Counted from the stretch's first letter, positions 1-11,514 are shown. The stretch: 64,000 bases of DNA from Fidelibacterota bacterium (GCA_947475295.1 CANJLF010000009.1:1-64000); one strand, 5' to 3'. Translations and numbers: made by a program. The notes: generated by a model not told the origin, from the letters alone.

Positions 1-2517
<2,517 letters not shown>

Positions 2518-2547
2518 GAGCCGGCGGTCACAACTGGGGGAACCGAT

Positions 2548-3087
2548 ATGGCTAAGGCGCCGAAGGCTGAAGCTTCCAGGGGTGAGGCTGGCCGCTACCG
2601 CACCGGCATTTATCCCGGCACCTTTGATCCCGTCACCAACGGCCACCTGGATATCATCGGGCGCGCCATGCGGCTGGTGGACAAGCTGGTGGTGGCCGTC
2701 GCGGTCAATGCCGGGAAGGGGCCGTTGTTTACGCTCAAGGAGCGCGTCGCCATGTGCCGGCGCGAGGTCGACAACCTCAAGCTCAATGGCGCGATCGTCG
2801 AGGTCGTCCCTTTCGATACCCTGCTGATGGATTTTGTCACCGACTGCGGCGCCGACCTGATTATCCGCGGCCTGCGAGCCGTGTCGGATTTCGAATACGA
2901 GTTCCAGATGGCGGGCATGAATACGCGCATTAACCCGAAGGTTGAGACGATCTTCCTCATGGCGTCGGAGCGTAACCAATTCATTGCTTCGCGGCTGGTG
3001 AAGGAAGTCGCCCGGCTGGGCGGCGATATTTCCAGCTTCGTGCCGGCGGCGGTCAACCGCAGTGTCCGGGCCAAATATAAGGTCTAG
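2548..3087 (+). CDS. coaD: Phosphopantetheine adenylyltransferase
   Basis: Catalyses the penultimate step of coenzyme A synthesis, 4'-phosphopantetheine plus ATP to dephospho-CoA, in the cytoplasm. The nucleotidyltransferase signature GTFDPVTNGH lies near residues 25-34, with the TxGH-type ATP site. The C-terminal ISSFVPAAVN-type sequence is also typical. At 179 aa it is slightly longer than the usual 160 because of a 16-20 residue N-terminal extension rich in Lys and Ala. A purine-rich GGGGGAA lies just ahead of the ATG, which supports this start. It sits directly after gyrA, a common alphaproteobacterial order. Confidence 0.97.
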   Translation: MAKAPKAEASRGEAGRYRTGIYPGTFDPVTNGHLDIIGRAMRLVDKLVVAVAVNAGKGPLFTLKERVAMCRREVDNLKLNGAIVEVVPFDTLLMDFVTDCGADLIIRGLRAVSDFEYEFQMAGMNTRINPKVETIFLMASERNQFIASRLVKEVARLGGDISSFVPAAVNRSVRAKYKV

Positions 3088-3261
3088 CGGTCCGATTCTA
3101 ACATTCGCCTCCCGGTTCGCCGGGCAAGGTTTCGCCATTATCACCCTGCAATGTTGAGGTCTTAGCCCCCTGTAACGGGTTGTGTAACCCGAAGACGGAC
3201 GGTATGACATGGTCCAATTAACGGGGCGGGTTTTTGCTGGCCCGCGTCAGGAGCTTTCCCT

Positions 3262-4014
3262 TTGCGTACGATACGGTTCTGCTGGGTTTTGATCGCGGCC
3301 ATGGTTTTGATGCTGAGCGCGTCCGGCGCCGCCGTCGCGCAGCAGGTCCTGCCCGCGCGCCCCGCCCCGACCGCACAGCCCCCGGCGGCGGCGAAGCCGT
3401 CTTCAGCAAATCCATCAGTGTCACCGCAACCGCCACAACCCGTAGTGCCAAAGGCCCAGCCCATGCCGTCGAACGAACCCCTGGATTTGGAAAACACGCT
3501 TTACCTCGATCTCGAGTATGGCCGGGTTGTCATCAAGATGCATCCCGAACTGGCGCCGAAGCATGTCGCGCGCATCAAGGAACTGACACGCCAGGGATTC
3601 TACGACGGCATTGTGTTTCATCGCGTGATCGACGACTTCATGGCGCAGACCGGCGATCCTAAGGGAAATGGCACCGGCGGCTCAGGCACGAACCTTCCAG
3701 CCGAGTTCAACGACGGCCTCCATGTGCGCGGCGCGGTCTCCATGGCGCGCTCGACCAATATCAACAGCGCCGACAGCCAGTTTTTCATCGTTATCGGCGA
3801 TAGCTCCTTCCTTGACGGTCAATACACCTATTGGGGTGAAGTCGTCTCGGGCATGGAATTCGTCGACCGCATCCGTAAAGGTGATCCCAACGAAAACGGC
3901 TCGGTGCCTTATCCCGACCGGATCGTGCAGATGCAGGTCGCCGCCGATGTGAAGGGCAGCGCCTCCAAGCCCGTGGCAGTCGCGCCCGCCAAGCCGGCCT
4001 CCAACACCAACTGA
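3262..4014 (+). CDS. Periplasmic cyclophilin-type peptidylprolyl isomerase
   Basis: Cis-trans prolyl isomerase expected to assist folding of exported proteins. The TTG start at 3262, with AGGAG about 8 bases upstream, gives a full Sec signal peptide (basic start, hydrophobic core, AAVAQQ cleavage site). ATG 3301 would cut into it. A Pro/Ala/Gln-rich linker (about residues 28-75) precedes the cyclophilin fold, which shows YDGIVFHRVI, the MAQTGDP motif with catalytic-region Gln, the SADSQFFI segment and the YWGEV segment. A short Ala/Lys tail ends the protein. It lies downstream of coaD after a 174-bp gap that holds only a small CCCGG-TTCG-CCGGG hairpin without a T tract. The family is certain; the exact paralogue (PpiA-like) is not. 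Confidence 0.93.
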   Translation: MRTIRFCWVLIAAMVLMLSASGAAVAQQVLPARPAPTAQPPAAAKPSSANPSVSPQPPQPVVPKAQPMPSNEPLDLENTLYLDLEYGRVVIKMHPELAPKHVARIKELTRQGFYDGIVFHRVIDDFMAQTGDPKGNGTGGSGTNLPAEFNDGLHVRGAVSMARSTNINSADSQFFIVIGDSSFLDGQYTYWGEVVSGMEFVDRIRKGDPNENGSVPYPDRIVQMQVAADVKGSASKPVAVAPAKPASNTN

Positions 4015-4035
4015 TCGCGCCGGACGGCGGGGAAT

Positions 4036-4602
4036 ATGCTGAGCCCCGCGTCCGCGCTGGCGATTTCCACACCGCGCCTCAATCTTTTGGCGGCGACCGC
4101 CACGCTCGCGCGCGCCGACGCCAGCGACCGGCCGCGCTTTGCAGCACTTCTGCAATCGCAAATCCCGCCCAGCTGGCCGCCGGACGTCATGGCTGACGTG
4201 CAGGAATATTTCGCCGACCAGCTGGAGAAGGGCTTTGCCTTGCCGGGATGGTGGCACTGGTACGCGCTCGAGCGCGAGAGTCGGACGCTGATCGGCAGCG
4301 GCGGCCTCGCCGGTCAACCCGACAGCGAAGGCACCGTGACGCTGGGCTACAGCCTCGTGCCGGAGTTTGAGGGGCAGGGGTATGCCAGCGAAATGGTCTC
4401 GGGGCTTTTGCAATGGATGGCGAGTACAGGCCGCGTGCGCAGAGTCCATGCCACGACCTTCGAGCGCCACTTCCGCTCGGCGCGCGTGCTGCAGAAAAAC
4501 GGCTTTACCTGCCGCGGTGTCAGCAGTGAGGACGCCAGCGCATCGGACGCCGATCGCCAAGGCCGCGGCAAGTTGATGCTGTTCGTGCGCGAGATGGGTT
4601 GA
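4036..4602 (+). CDS. GNAT family N-acetyltransferase
   Basis: Predicted acetyl-CoA-dependent acetyltransferase of the RimJ/RimL-like group; substrate unknown. The 188-aa protein opens with a typical TPRLNLL-type strand (STPRLNLLAAT). It carries the acetyl-CoA pyrophosphate loop EGQGYASE (about residues 114-121) and a late strand with VLQKNGF, where family members have the cofactor-contacting Asn region. It begins 21 bp after the cyclophilin gene and may be cotranscribed. Its stop (4600-4602) is one base from the end of the convergent GT61 gene, and a small palindrome GAGCTAAGCTC spans the junction. Confidence 0.88.
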   Translation: MLSPASALAISTPRLNLLAATATLARADASDRPRFAALLQSQIPPSWPPDVMADVQEYFADQLEKGFALPGWWHWYALERESRTLIGSGGLAGQPDSEGTVTLGYSLVPEFEGQGYASEMVSGLLQWMASTGRVRRVHATTFERHFRSARVLQKNGFTCRGVSSEDASASDADRQGRGKLMLFVREMG

Positions 4603-4603
4603 G

Positions 4604-5521
4604 CTAAGCTCGTTCCAGAAGGCCTTCAAGATTTTGCATCGGCAACGTGAAGTCGGCATTTCGTTTTGGCGACGCGGCATCACCGAACACACGCTCGAAT
4701 TTCACATTGGAGTGCTTCGCCAGCGCCGAAAAGAACTTCTCGTCGCGGACAGCGGGACTGGAGATCATCACCATGTGAACGGCGTTGACGGCGAACAGGA
4801 TATTGGCGAAGGCCGCACCCTCGATGCCGGCGATATGGGTGGCGCGCGAAAACAGCAGAACCTGTTCGGCCATGGTGAGCGATCCGGGGTTCACCGAGGT
4901 ATAGCCGCGCGCGACAAACCACGCCTCGACCTCAGACTGATTGGACAAGTTGCGGCCGTTGATAGCCTGATCGCGGCGGACGAAGAGTTTTACAGATCCG
5001 AGCTCGCGCAGCGGATCGGTCACACCCGCTTGAGCCATGACAAAAGGTATGACGAGGGCGCGATTGAGCGCGACGACCACTGCTGTGGGCGGCTTTATGG
5101 GAACAACGACGTCGGCAAGGTCATAGGTGCCGTCGTCGATCCGGCGGACTTCAACCGGGCGGTTGTCGGCAATCGACGGCAGCAGTGCATCCATAAGGGT
5201 CGTTGCGGATTTCGGAAATCCCTGCGCCGTGACCAGCGTGACGCGGCCCTTCGCGGCCTGGGCCTTCAAGAAAATCAGCGTCGGAAGGTTAAAGGCGAGA
5301 AAGTGGTAGTAATTGGGTGATCCTTTTATAAAAAGCGCGCTGGCAATGGTGCCGGTTGACGCCGAAGGCGCGGCCAAAATATCGCCGTGCTTATCTTCAT
5401 TGAGATCGACGAAAAGTTTGGTGGAGGTTTTGCCGTCCACGACGGGCAGGGCCATCCCGTCTCTGACGATGAGAAGGCCCTTTTTTATCTTGAGGGCCCC
5501 AAGCCCATCGGTTGGGCTCAT
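4604..5521 (-). CDS. Glycosyltransferase family 61 (DUF563) protein
   Basis: Likely a cytoplasmic glycosyltransferase for surface polysaccharide. Recognised by the GSPNYYHFLAFNLPTLIF segment near the N-terminus and the C-terminal block FVRRDQA, followed by a HIAGIEGAAFANILF-type motif with the conserved GxxGAxxxN pattern. The reading frame stays open upstream through the tRNA-Lys gene, but that part is only translated tRNA. I chose ATG 5521 (305 aa); a TTG near 5588 is an alternative that would add about 20 residues between the tRNA and this ATG. Membrane glycosyl- and acyltransferase genes lie just beyond the tRNA on the other strand, which fits a surface-glycan neighbourhood. Confidence 0.83.
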   Translation of the reverse strand: MSPTDGLGALKIKKGLLIVRDGMALPVVDGKTSTKLFVDLNEDKHGDILAAPSASTGTIASALFIKGSPNYYHFLAFNLPTLIFLKAQAAKGRVTLVTAQGFPKSATTLMDALLPSIADNRPVEVRRIDDGTYDLADVVVPIKPPTAVVVALNRALVIPFVMAQAGVTDPLRELGSVKLFVRRDQAINGRNLSNQSEVEAWFVARGYTSVNPGSLTMAEQVLLFSRATHIAGIEGAAFANILFAVNAVHMVMISSPAVRDEKFFSALAKHSNVKFERVFGDAASPKRNADFTLPMQNLEGLLERA

Positions 5522-5616
5522 TTTGACGCTGATGAGTTCCGCGCCTGCCGCTGGAAGCAGTTCTTTGAGGCTGGCAACGTCCTGTATCAATCGGGCGTCC
5601 TCTGCGGCAAGAAAGT

Positions 5617-5691
5617 TGGTGAGCCGGGATGGGATCGAACCATCGACAACCGCATTAAAAGTGCGATGCTCTACCACTGAGCTACCGGCCC
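5617..5691 (-). tRNA. tRNA-Lys (anticodon TTT)
   Basis: Full cloverleaf on the minus strand. The acceptor GGGCCGG pairs with CCGGCTC (one G-U), the D arm is GCTC/GAGC, and the anticodon stem TCGCA/TGCGG holds loop CTTTTAA (anticodon TTT). The T arm is GATGG-TTCGATC-CCATC. The discriminator A is followed by an encoded CCA. It lies immediately upstream of the GT61 gene on the same strand. Confidence 0.97.
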
Positions 5692-5965
5692 GACCGTGGT
5701 ACCGAATGCAGCCTGCCGTGGCGGTGCGAGGCCCAGTACCCTTGCGGAGAGCGCGCACCATATTCGCCGCGTTCCCGGCGGTCAAGCAAACGGTTCTGAT
5801 GCGCGCAGGCGCCGAAAATCCCAAGGATTCCGCGCTTGTGAATGGGCTTTCCTTGCATCCGGCGGGGTTTTGGATACCCTTGGACAGGGGTGCCTCGGCA
5901 CGGTCGTTTGCGTCGCCGCGCCGAATCAGAAACTCAGCGGCCGTTCACGAGGGTTTTCGCAAGTA

Positions 5966-8134
5966 ATGACATCCAATTCCCGGATTCCTGCGTTCGTCTT
6001 GCTTGCATGGCTTGCCGTTGTGGCCCTGGCGTTGGCGTTCGGCGCCACGACCGATGCCGCGCCGCCGCTGGGGGATTCCCTGTCCTATGTCACCAAAGCC
6101 GCCGCCGTCTGGGAGATGATTCATTCCGGGACGTTCGTCAATCCCCTCGATTTGCCCTGGACATTCCGCCCGCCGGGTACGGTGCTGATGTCATATCCGT
6201 TCGGATTCACGTTCGACTTCCAGTGGTTCTTTTTTCGCTCGGTCTTCCTGCCGATCTCTTTACTCGCCGGGGCCGTCCACATCGCAAGCTTCCGATTGCC
6301 GTCGACCGGCGCAGACCGCTGGGTCGTCTTGGCGCTCGCACTGACGCTGGCGGGCATGCCGATCCTCTATCAGTTCCAGTTCAACGATGCGGTGCCGTCG
6401 CTGACGGCTTGGGGCCTGGTGGATAACTTTTTTGCCGGTGTTGCGGCGGTGTGTATGGCCTCGGTTCTTGTGGCTGTGCGCTTGCGCTCGCGCGGCTGGG
6501 CGCTGGCGGCGGCGGGACTCGGGGGCTTCTGCCTGTTCATCAAGCCCATGGGCGGCGTCGTCATGGTGGTCGTCGGCCTCGCATGGCTGGTCCTGGCCGG
6601 AAACGAAGTGCGATGGTCCGCCGGCGCGCTGCAGGCGGATCGGACCTTCCGGCGTTTTGCCGTATTTGGCCTGGCGACGGGGATCGTGATCTTTGCCGCG
6701 AGCTTTATCGTCGTCTTCCAGTCCCAATATCTTTCGCCGGAGAATATCGCTCTGGGCCGGCAAGCCATGAGCGCGCTGCAAGCCGGTGACATACGCGATG
6801 TGTTCGGACCGCTCAGCCAATATCCCCACCTGAGTTTCGGCTATCCGCTGCTGGCTGGCATCATCCTCGGATTATTTGCCGGCACGCAAGACCGAGGTTT
6901 TTATCCGCTGGGTGCGATTGCCTTGGTTTGCTTGGCCATCGGCACAGCCTTTCTGACCTTTCAGGCCGATATCACGCAAATCCGCTACGCCAGCCCGTTT
7001 GTTGCGATGGCATTCGTTACGCTGGTTCCAGGAACGATCAATTTCGCCCGACGTTTCACGCGCCCGGCGGTGTTTGGAGCCACCGCGGTTCTTGGCGGGC
7101 CGACGCTGATCATTGCGGCGCTGTTGGCCATGCCGGCTGCGCCGCCGAAGTTACAGGCATTTTTTGGGGTCAACTTGATCTCTAACGCCTATAGGGCGGA
7201 GGGCGATCAGGCGCGCGCGTTGCTCGCAAAAATGAAAGCTGAGGGCCAGACTTCTGCCGTGCTGTATCTTCTTGGCGTTGACTGGCCGGTGTGCGCCTTC
7301 TTCGGAGACCTGGATTTCCAAAACCACATCGATCCGTCGTCGCCGCGTATCAGCGCACGTATCGGCGTCGACTGGCAAAAATCCAGCGCGATCCGCGCCG
7401 ATGACATTCTCACCGCAGGCTTGGTCGCCTTTGTGCCGGTCGCGGAGGGAGACACCCGCGATAAAATTCTAGCGCAGCGCGACGTACCCGATTTCACCAC
7501 CGAATTGCGTCTAGCCCGGGCCTGGGCATCGACTTTGGGCGAAGCCGACGGCGTGACAATCGTTTCGGAAACACATGTCCGTCTTTTGAAGATTGTTGAT
7601 CCGGGGAAGCTTGAGGATGCCATGGAGCGGTTTGAGGCGGCTCACCGCTGGCCCGCGTCGCGGCCGAGCAATCTCAAGTCAAAGTGGTCGCAAGAGGCTG
7701 TGAACCTGATTCAGCGGCAGCTGCCGCCAACGTCGGTCAACATCAAATTTCGCGCCGACGGCGATGATCAGGGCCGCATCCTGTACACCATCCACGCGGC
7801 GACGGTGGTTTCGGATCTCCACGGATTGCAGACCAAATTCTGGGTGGAACCGGGCATGCCCGCACCGGAAAAACCCTGGTATCTCTTTACGCATCTTGTT
7901 AATAGCGCGGGCGATATTATCGAGAACAGTCAAGTGCTGCTCTCCAGGCTTTCCGACACCGAGCCGGACGGACGCATCCGCCTCTATTCTACTTTTTTTA
8001 AAAACCGCCCGGCCGCGGCGGCCGGAATTGGTTTCGGCGTCTATAGGCCGGTCGGCCAGTCCTCCGAACAGCTGTGGGCCGATCAGGGTAAAACCGACTG
8101 GAGCGGGCACCGCGTTTTGATTCCGCTGCCATGA
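5966..8134 (+). CDS. Polytopic membrane protein, GT-C (GT39-like) glycosyltransferase candidate
   Basis: A 722-aa inner-membrane protein. The first membrane segment begins at about residue 7 and is followed by an exoplasmic loop with an acidic motif (GDSLSY) and RPPGTVLM, where GT-C enzymes carry their catalytic Asp. About nine to ten further hydrophobic segments follow up to about residue 390, then a soluble C-terminal region of about 300 residues. ATG 5966 was chosen because it starts just before the first membrane segment; the longer open frame back to 5696 has no matching features. The next gene, an acyltransferase, follows after 22 bp, so both probably act on a surface glycan. The GT39 assignment is by overall pattern only. 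Confidence 0.72.
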   Translation: MTSNSRIPAFVLLAWLAVVALALAFGATTDAAPPLGDSLSYVTKAAAVWEMIHSGTFVNPLDLPWTFRPPGTVLMSYPFGFTFDFQWFFFRSVFLPISLLAGAVHIASFRLPSTGADRWVVLALALTLAGMPILYQFQFNDAVPSLTAWGLVDNFFAGVAAVCMASVLVAVRLRSRGWALAAAGLGGFCLFIKPMGGVVMVVVGLAWLVLAGNEVRWSAGALQADRTFRRFAVFGLATGIVIFAASFIVVFQSQYLSPENIALGRQAMSALQAGDIRDVFGPLSQYPHLSFGYPLLAGIILGLFAGTQDRGFYPLGAIALVCLAIGTAFLTFQADITQIRYASPFVAMAFVTLVPGTINFARRFTRPAVFGATAVLGGPTLIIAALLAMPAAPPKLQAFFGVNLISNAYRAEGDQARALLAKMKAEGQTSAVLYLLGVDWPVCAFFGDLDFQNHIDPSSPRISARIGVDWQKSSAIRADDILTAGLVAFVPVAEGDTRDKILAQRDVPDFTTELRLARAWASTLGEADGVTIVSETHVRLLKIVDPGKLEDAMERFEAAHRWPASRPSNLKSKWSQEAVNLIQRQLPPTSVNIKFRADGDDQGRILYTIHAATVVSDLHGLQTKFWVEPGMPAPEKPWYLFTHLVNSAGDIIENSQVLLSRLSDTEPDGRIRLYSTFFKNRPAAAAGIGFGVYRPVGQSSEQLWADQGKTDWSGHRVLIPLP

Positions 8135-8156
8135 GAGATATGACAAGGATGCTCCC

Positions 8157-9296
8157 ATGGGCGCGTTGAGAGTCCTTCTGGCGCTTTCGGTTGTGCTCAG
8201 CCATGTCGGGGGATTCTTCGGCAATTATCTGGCCGGAGGCTTTGCCTCGGTGGAGATGTTCTACATCATCTCCGGCTTCTACATGGCGACGATCCTGACG
8301 GAAAAATACGACCCACGGCGGGATATCGGCATCTTTTTTTCCAATCGTTTTTTGAGAATCTATTCGATCTATTTCCTGTGCTTGCTGATTTCTCTGGCGG
8401 CCTACGCCGTGATCTATCTCAGGGGTCACGGCGGATGGATCGCCTATGTCATCCAGATGGCGCCGACGATGACGTGGGCGGGCAAAGCCTGGTTGATCCT
8501 CACCAACCTGTTTATTTTTGGCCAGGAGACGACGCTGTTCATGAAATTCGACGGCGGGCGTCTGGTGTTCACGCCTGACGGACCCGGCGGTCCCACCCCG
8601 CTCTGGTTCATGATGCCGGTACCGCAGGCCTGGTCCATATCTCTGGAGCTGATGTTTTACTGCCTGGTGCCGTTTCTGATCCGCAACACGACACGCATAC
8701 TCGTGTTCATTATGGCGGTGACATTCCTCCTGCGCGCGGCGATTTATAGCGCCGGCTACGACATCGATCCTTGGGTGGGCCGGTTTTTCCCCTTGGAGCT
8801 GGGTTTATTCGTGATGGGAATGGTCGCGCGGCGGCTCTATGACGCCCACATCGGCGCGATCTCGCGCAACGTGCAGATTTCCGTGGTCGTGCTGTTCTTG
8901 GGAATCACCTGCATCCTTATGTCGATCTTCGAAACGCTAGAAGCGCGCTATGCTCTTCCAATGATCTATGCCGTCTGGGCTTACCATTTTATGGCCCTGT
9001 TCGCTCTGCCGTGTCTGTTCCAACTCACGCGTTACAGCAAACTCGATAGCGCCATCGGCAACTTTTCCTATCCGGTTTATATGATCCATTGGATCGTCCT
9101 GATGTTTTACGAAGCCTTCGCCGAGCGGTTTCAGTGGCCGGCAACGGGATCTTGGATCAAATCGGTCGCTTGCGTGGCCGTCACGTTCTTTTTGGCCTGG
9201 CTGATCGTCATTAGCGTTGAAGTGCCGCTTGACCGGTACCGTCAGCGCCGCCTCGCGCGCACCGCGGATATCGCTCGGAACATGGCTCGTGCCTGA
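8157..9296 (+). CDS. Acyltransferase 3 (OafA/YrhL type) membrane protein
   Basis: Multi-pass O-acyltransferase that typically acetylates lipopolysaccharide O-antigen, exopolysaccharide or similar glycans. The N-terminus (GALRVLLALSVVLSH) holds the conserved early Arg and His of the family, followed by VEMFYIISGFYM, matching the VxxFFVxSGFL motif. About ten hydrophobic segments span the 379 residues, and the NFSYPVYMIHW motif is near the end. There is no C-terminal SGNH domain. The ATG follows the GT-C-like gene by 22 bp with GACAAGGA upstream. The stop overlaps a possible GTG start of the next small gene. Confidence 0.9.
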   Translation: MGALRVLLALSVVLSHVGGFFGNYLAGGFASVEMFYIISGFYMATILTEKYDPRRDIGIFFSNRFLRIYSIYFLCLLISLAAYAVIYLRGHGGWIAYVIQMAPTMTWAGKAWLILTNLFIFGQETTLFMKFDGGRLVFTPDGPGGPTPLWFMMPVPQAWSISLELMFYCLVPFLIRNTTRILVFIMAVTFLLRAAIYSAGYDIDPWVGRFFPLELGLFVMGMVARRLYDAHIGAISRNVQISVVVLFLGITCILMSIFETLEARYALPMIYAVWAYHFMALFALPCLFQLTRYSKLDSAIGNFSYPVYMIHWIVLMFYEAFAERFQWPATGSWIKSVACVAVTFFLAWLIVISVEVPLDRYRQRRLARTADIARNMARA

Positions 9297-9516
9297 ACCT
9301 TTGCAAATGATTCTCGATGTCGCCCGAGATCGGCCCGATCCGCGCGCGGTCTCAACTTGGTTGACAGCCTACTTAGGGACACGGCCTCTAAAGGCCAAGC
9401 ATGCGGCGCTGAGCGCGCTGGAATCGCAACTGCAAACCCTGGCGCCGCAACCGGAGCCGCGCATTGCCGGATTGGTACGGCGTGTGATTCAAAAGACGCG
9501 CGAGTCTCTCAAATAG
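9289..9516 (+). CDS. Small hypothetical protein, coupled to the acyltransferase gene
   Basis: A 75-codon frame beginning with GTG in GTGCCTGA, where the last three bases are the stop of the acyltransferase gene. This suggests translational coupling. The predicted product is an all-helical, basic cytoplasmic protein (for example TRPLKAKHAALSALE) with no signal or membrane segment. I do not recognise a family. ATG 9307 is an alternative start. GC-rich third positions support coding, but it is short and unsupported by homology. Confidence 0.45.
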   Translation: MPEPLQMILDVARDRPDPRAVSTWLTAYLGTRPLKAKHAALSALESQLQTLAPQPEPRIAGLVRRVIQKTRESLK

Positions 9517-9520
9517 AGAA

Positions 9521-9979
9521 TTACTTCTCGATCCGATTGCCGAGCAATTGATTGGAGACGGTGGCCTCGACGGTTACCTCGCCAGCTTCCTTAAAAACCA
9601 GCGTGACCGGGAAGACGCTGCGAACGGCGACGGGTTCCGTGAACTCGCTCAAAGTGACTTCGATGGCGCCCGGGTGAAAGGACACGCGCTTGTTCGCTTT
9701 GATCCTGATCCCGTCGGAGTCCTTATTGAAGAAATTCAAACCGCGCCACCCGCCGCGCCGCAACGTCACTTTTTTGGCGGCCGGGCTCGTGGCCGACAGC
9801 AGCACGTCGGGCTTGTCGCCAACGTTGACGACCTCGAAGAAAACGCTGGCCGTATCGGGTTCCTTGGGGGCCAGCCTGGCCCAGACGCCTTCGACGCTGA
9901 TCAATCCGCTGGATGAAACTTGCCCCGGTTGTGCGCCGGCCGTGGGCGATAGGCCGCCCGCCAGGGCCATGACGATCAA
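9521..9979 (-). CDS. PCuAC-type copper chaperone homologue, ligands missing, start region disrupted
   Basis: Related to PCu(A)C periplasmic copper chaperones that load cytochrome oxidase. The cupredoxin-like core is recognisable from the VWARLAPKEPDTASVFFEVVN start, the LLSATSPAAKKV segment and an SFHPGAIEVTL segment. The copper-binding His and Met residues of the H(M)X10MX21HXM pattern are absent. The start is odd. On the minus strand, GGAGC is followed 6 bases later by ATG (10005) and a perfect signal-peptide start (MRLKSLRTR), which hits TGA at 9978-9976. The hydrophobic core LIVMALAGG then continues in the neighbouring frame from TTG 9979, overlapping that TGA. One missing base would rejoin them. 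It is therefore either frameshifted (real or an assembly error) or read by stop-start reinitiation. Confidence 0.68.
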   Translation of the reverse strand: MIVMALAGGLSPTAGAQPGQVSSSGLISVEGVWARLAPKEPDTASVFFEVVNVGDKPDVLLSATSPAAKKVTLRRGGWRGLNFFNKDSDGIRIKANKRVSFHPGAIEVTLSEFTEPVAVRSVFPVTLVFKEAGEVTVEATVSNQLLGNRIEK

Positions 9980-10132
9980 CGCGTTCGCAATGATTTTAGG
10001 CGCATGTAAAGCTCCAGCGCGGTCCGGCGCGGAATGTTGTGCTTCATATATGCGCGCCGCAGCGAGATTCAATGCGGGCTAACAGGCCGTTATTAAAGAA
10101 ATAATCGGGGGAACATTTTGCTAACCCCGATT

Positions 10133-10615
10133 CTACTGCAGCTTGTCCCACACTTCGACGTAGTCGTAGGTCTTGCCCTTGGCGTCCATGTACTTGCCTT
10201 CGGCGCGCATCTTGGTGTTGCCGGCGGAGAAGGTCACGACCTCGGAGGACGAGGCGCCGTCGTTGGCTTTTGTGTCAGCGCGGAAGCTATTGGCTGAAAC
10301 ATGCATGAAGGAACGGGTGGCATCCTGGCCGTAGGCGTAGGGTTTACCGTCGTAGGCGCCTTCATAGGTGATGCTCGGCTGGAGGCCCGTGGAGGTCATG
10401 ACATAGACCACGAACTTCAACGCCTTGCCGTCGTCGAGAGTCACGACGGTAGGCGTGTCAACCGGCACAAAGCCTCCGGCCGGGACCTTGGTTTCAGCTT
10501 TGTTCAAGATCCAGGAGCCCTTCTGCGAGACGTATTGCGTGTCGGCGGCAAAAGCTGTCGCCGCAAAAATTGCCAGAACGGAACAGACGGCAAGTTCCAA
10601 ACCTCGAAAACCCAT
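10133..10615 (-). CDS. Small secreted protein of unknown function
   Basis: A 160-aa protein with a clear Sec signal peptide (MGFRGLELAVCSVLAIFAATAFAA, cleavage after AFA). The mature part resembles a lipocalin-like or YceI-sized beta protein, with repeated short strands and motifs such as GSWILNKAETK and YEGAYDGKPYAYG, but I cannot assign a family. ATG 10615 was chosen because it is preceded by GGGAGAGGAA at good distance and starts the signal peptide; the frame is open further upstream but without signal features. It stands alone, downstream of the hydrolase gene on the same strand, separated by about 85 bp. Confidence 0.75.
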   Translation of the reverse strand: MGFRGLELAVCSVLAIFAATAFAADTQYVSQKGSWILNKAETKVPAGGFVPVDTPTVVTLDDGKALKFVVYVMTSTGLQPSITYEGAYDGKPYAYGQDATRSFMHVSANSFRADTKANDGASSSEVVTFSAGNTKMRAEGKYMDAKGKTYDYVEVWDKLQ

Positions 10616-10700
10616 CGCCAAATTCCTCTCCCTTGTGCGCTCCACGAACGAACGCGGTCGTGAAGATATGGGATATGGCGCGATGAAAGAAGCGGGAATT

Positions 10701-11507
10701 TCAGACGCGGCCCGCAAGATCATTCCGCCGCAGCCAGTCCAATATGAGAGCCGCAGCATTTTCCCGTGAATCGTCGAGCATGAAACAATGCCCGGCGTGA
10801 GCAAGCTTTTGCAACTCGGCGCCGAAGATGGCGGCCACGGCTTCGTCCTGGCCGGCCGGGTGCAAAGCCGTATCGTCGGCCGCGGCTGAAACACAAAGGG
10901 CCAGTCCTTGAATCCATGCCGGATCGACCGTGATTTTGCGGCGATAGAGGTCGTTGAGGAAGGCGGGGCTTTCCGGACAAAGCCGCGCGACATATTCGGC
11001 GATATCGGTACCGGTTGTGCCGCTGAGAAACCATTTGCGCACGCGCTCTTCGCCGGGCGGCGCTACGGCGTGGTTGTCGGGAAATGGCGCCAATAGACGA
11101 ACGCCGGTGACGTTGGCAGGCGGCGCCGGCGCAAGCAGGATTAGCCCGCAAGGTCTGATGTGCTGTGCGGCGGCCATGACGGCCAGTGCGCCGAGGCTAT
11201 GGCCGGCGAGAATCACCGGGCCGCCCAGGCGCGCGGCGGCTTCCGCGACATCGGCGGCCATGTCGGCCACCCCCAGCGTGGTGAAGTCGGCGGGCTGCGC
11301 GAGGCCGCCGTGGCCGCTGAGATCGAGGGCGGCCGCGGGAACGCCCTGGGCTTTGAAAAATGCGAGGAAGGGCGCCCAACACCAAGCGCCGTGAAACGCG
11401 CCGTGGACAAACAACAGGGCCGGCCCCTGACCGCGGGCGGTCGAATACAGCCGGCCCCGGCTGAGGGGCTTCATGTTCAGATTTTTCAGGCTGTCGAAAT
11501 CCCACAC
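10701..11507 (-). CDS. Alpha/beta hydrolase
   Basis: Predicted soluble serine hydrolase of unknown substrate. The fold is shown by FVHGAFHGAWCW (oxyanion-hole HG), the nucleophile elbow GHSLG (Ser at about residue 104) and the late AHAGHCFML with the catalytic His. GTG 11507 lies 7 bases after the stop of the upstream gene, and ATG at residue 12 is an alternative. The close spacing suggests an operon with the 11515-12345 gene, though their functions do not obviously connect. Confidence 0.88.
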   Translation of the reverse strand: MWDFDSLKNLNMKPLSRGRLYSTARGQGPALLFVHGAFHGAWCWAPFLAFFKAQGVPAAALDLSGHGGLAQPADFTTLGVADMAADVAEAAARLGGPVILAGHSLGALAVMAAAQHIRPCGLILLAPAPPANVTGVRLLAPFPDNHAVAPPGEERVRKWFLSGTTGTDIAEYVARLCPESPAFLNDLYRRKITVDPAWIQGLALCVSAAADDTALHPAGQDEAVAAIFGAELQKLAHAGHCFMLDDSRENAAALILDWLRRNDLAGRV

Positions 11508-11514
11508 CGCGGGC

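Noticed and set aside
5522-5824. N-terminal extension of the GT61 frame through the tRNA-Lys gene
   Set aside because: The translated part is the tRNA itself (the familiar SSVVEHRTF-type false peptide), so the gene must start downstream of the tRNA.
5696-5965. Longer start for the GT-C-like membrane protein
   Set aside because: The extra 90 residues have no membrane or signal features; ATG 5966 starts just before the first membrane segment.
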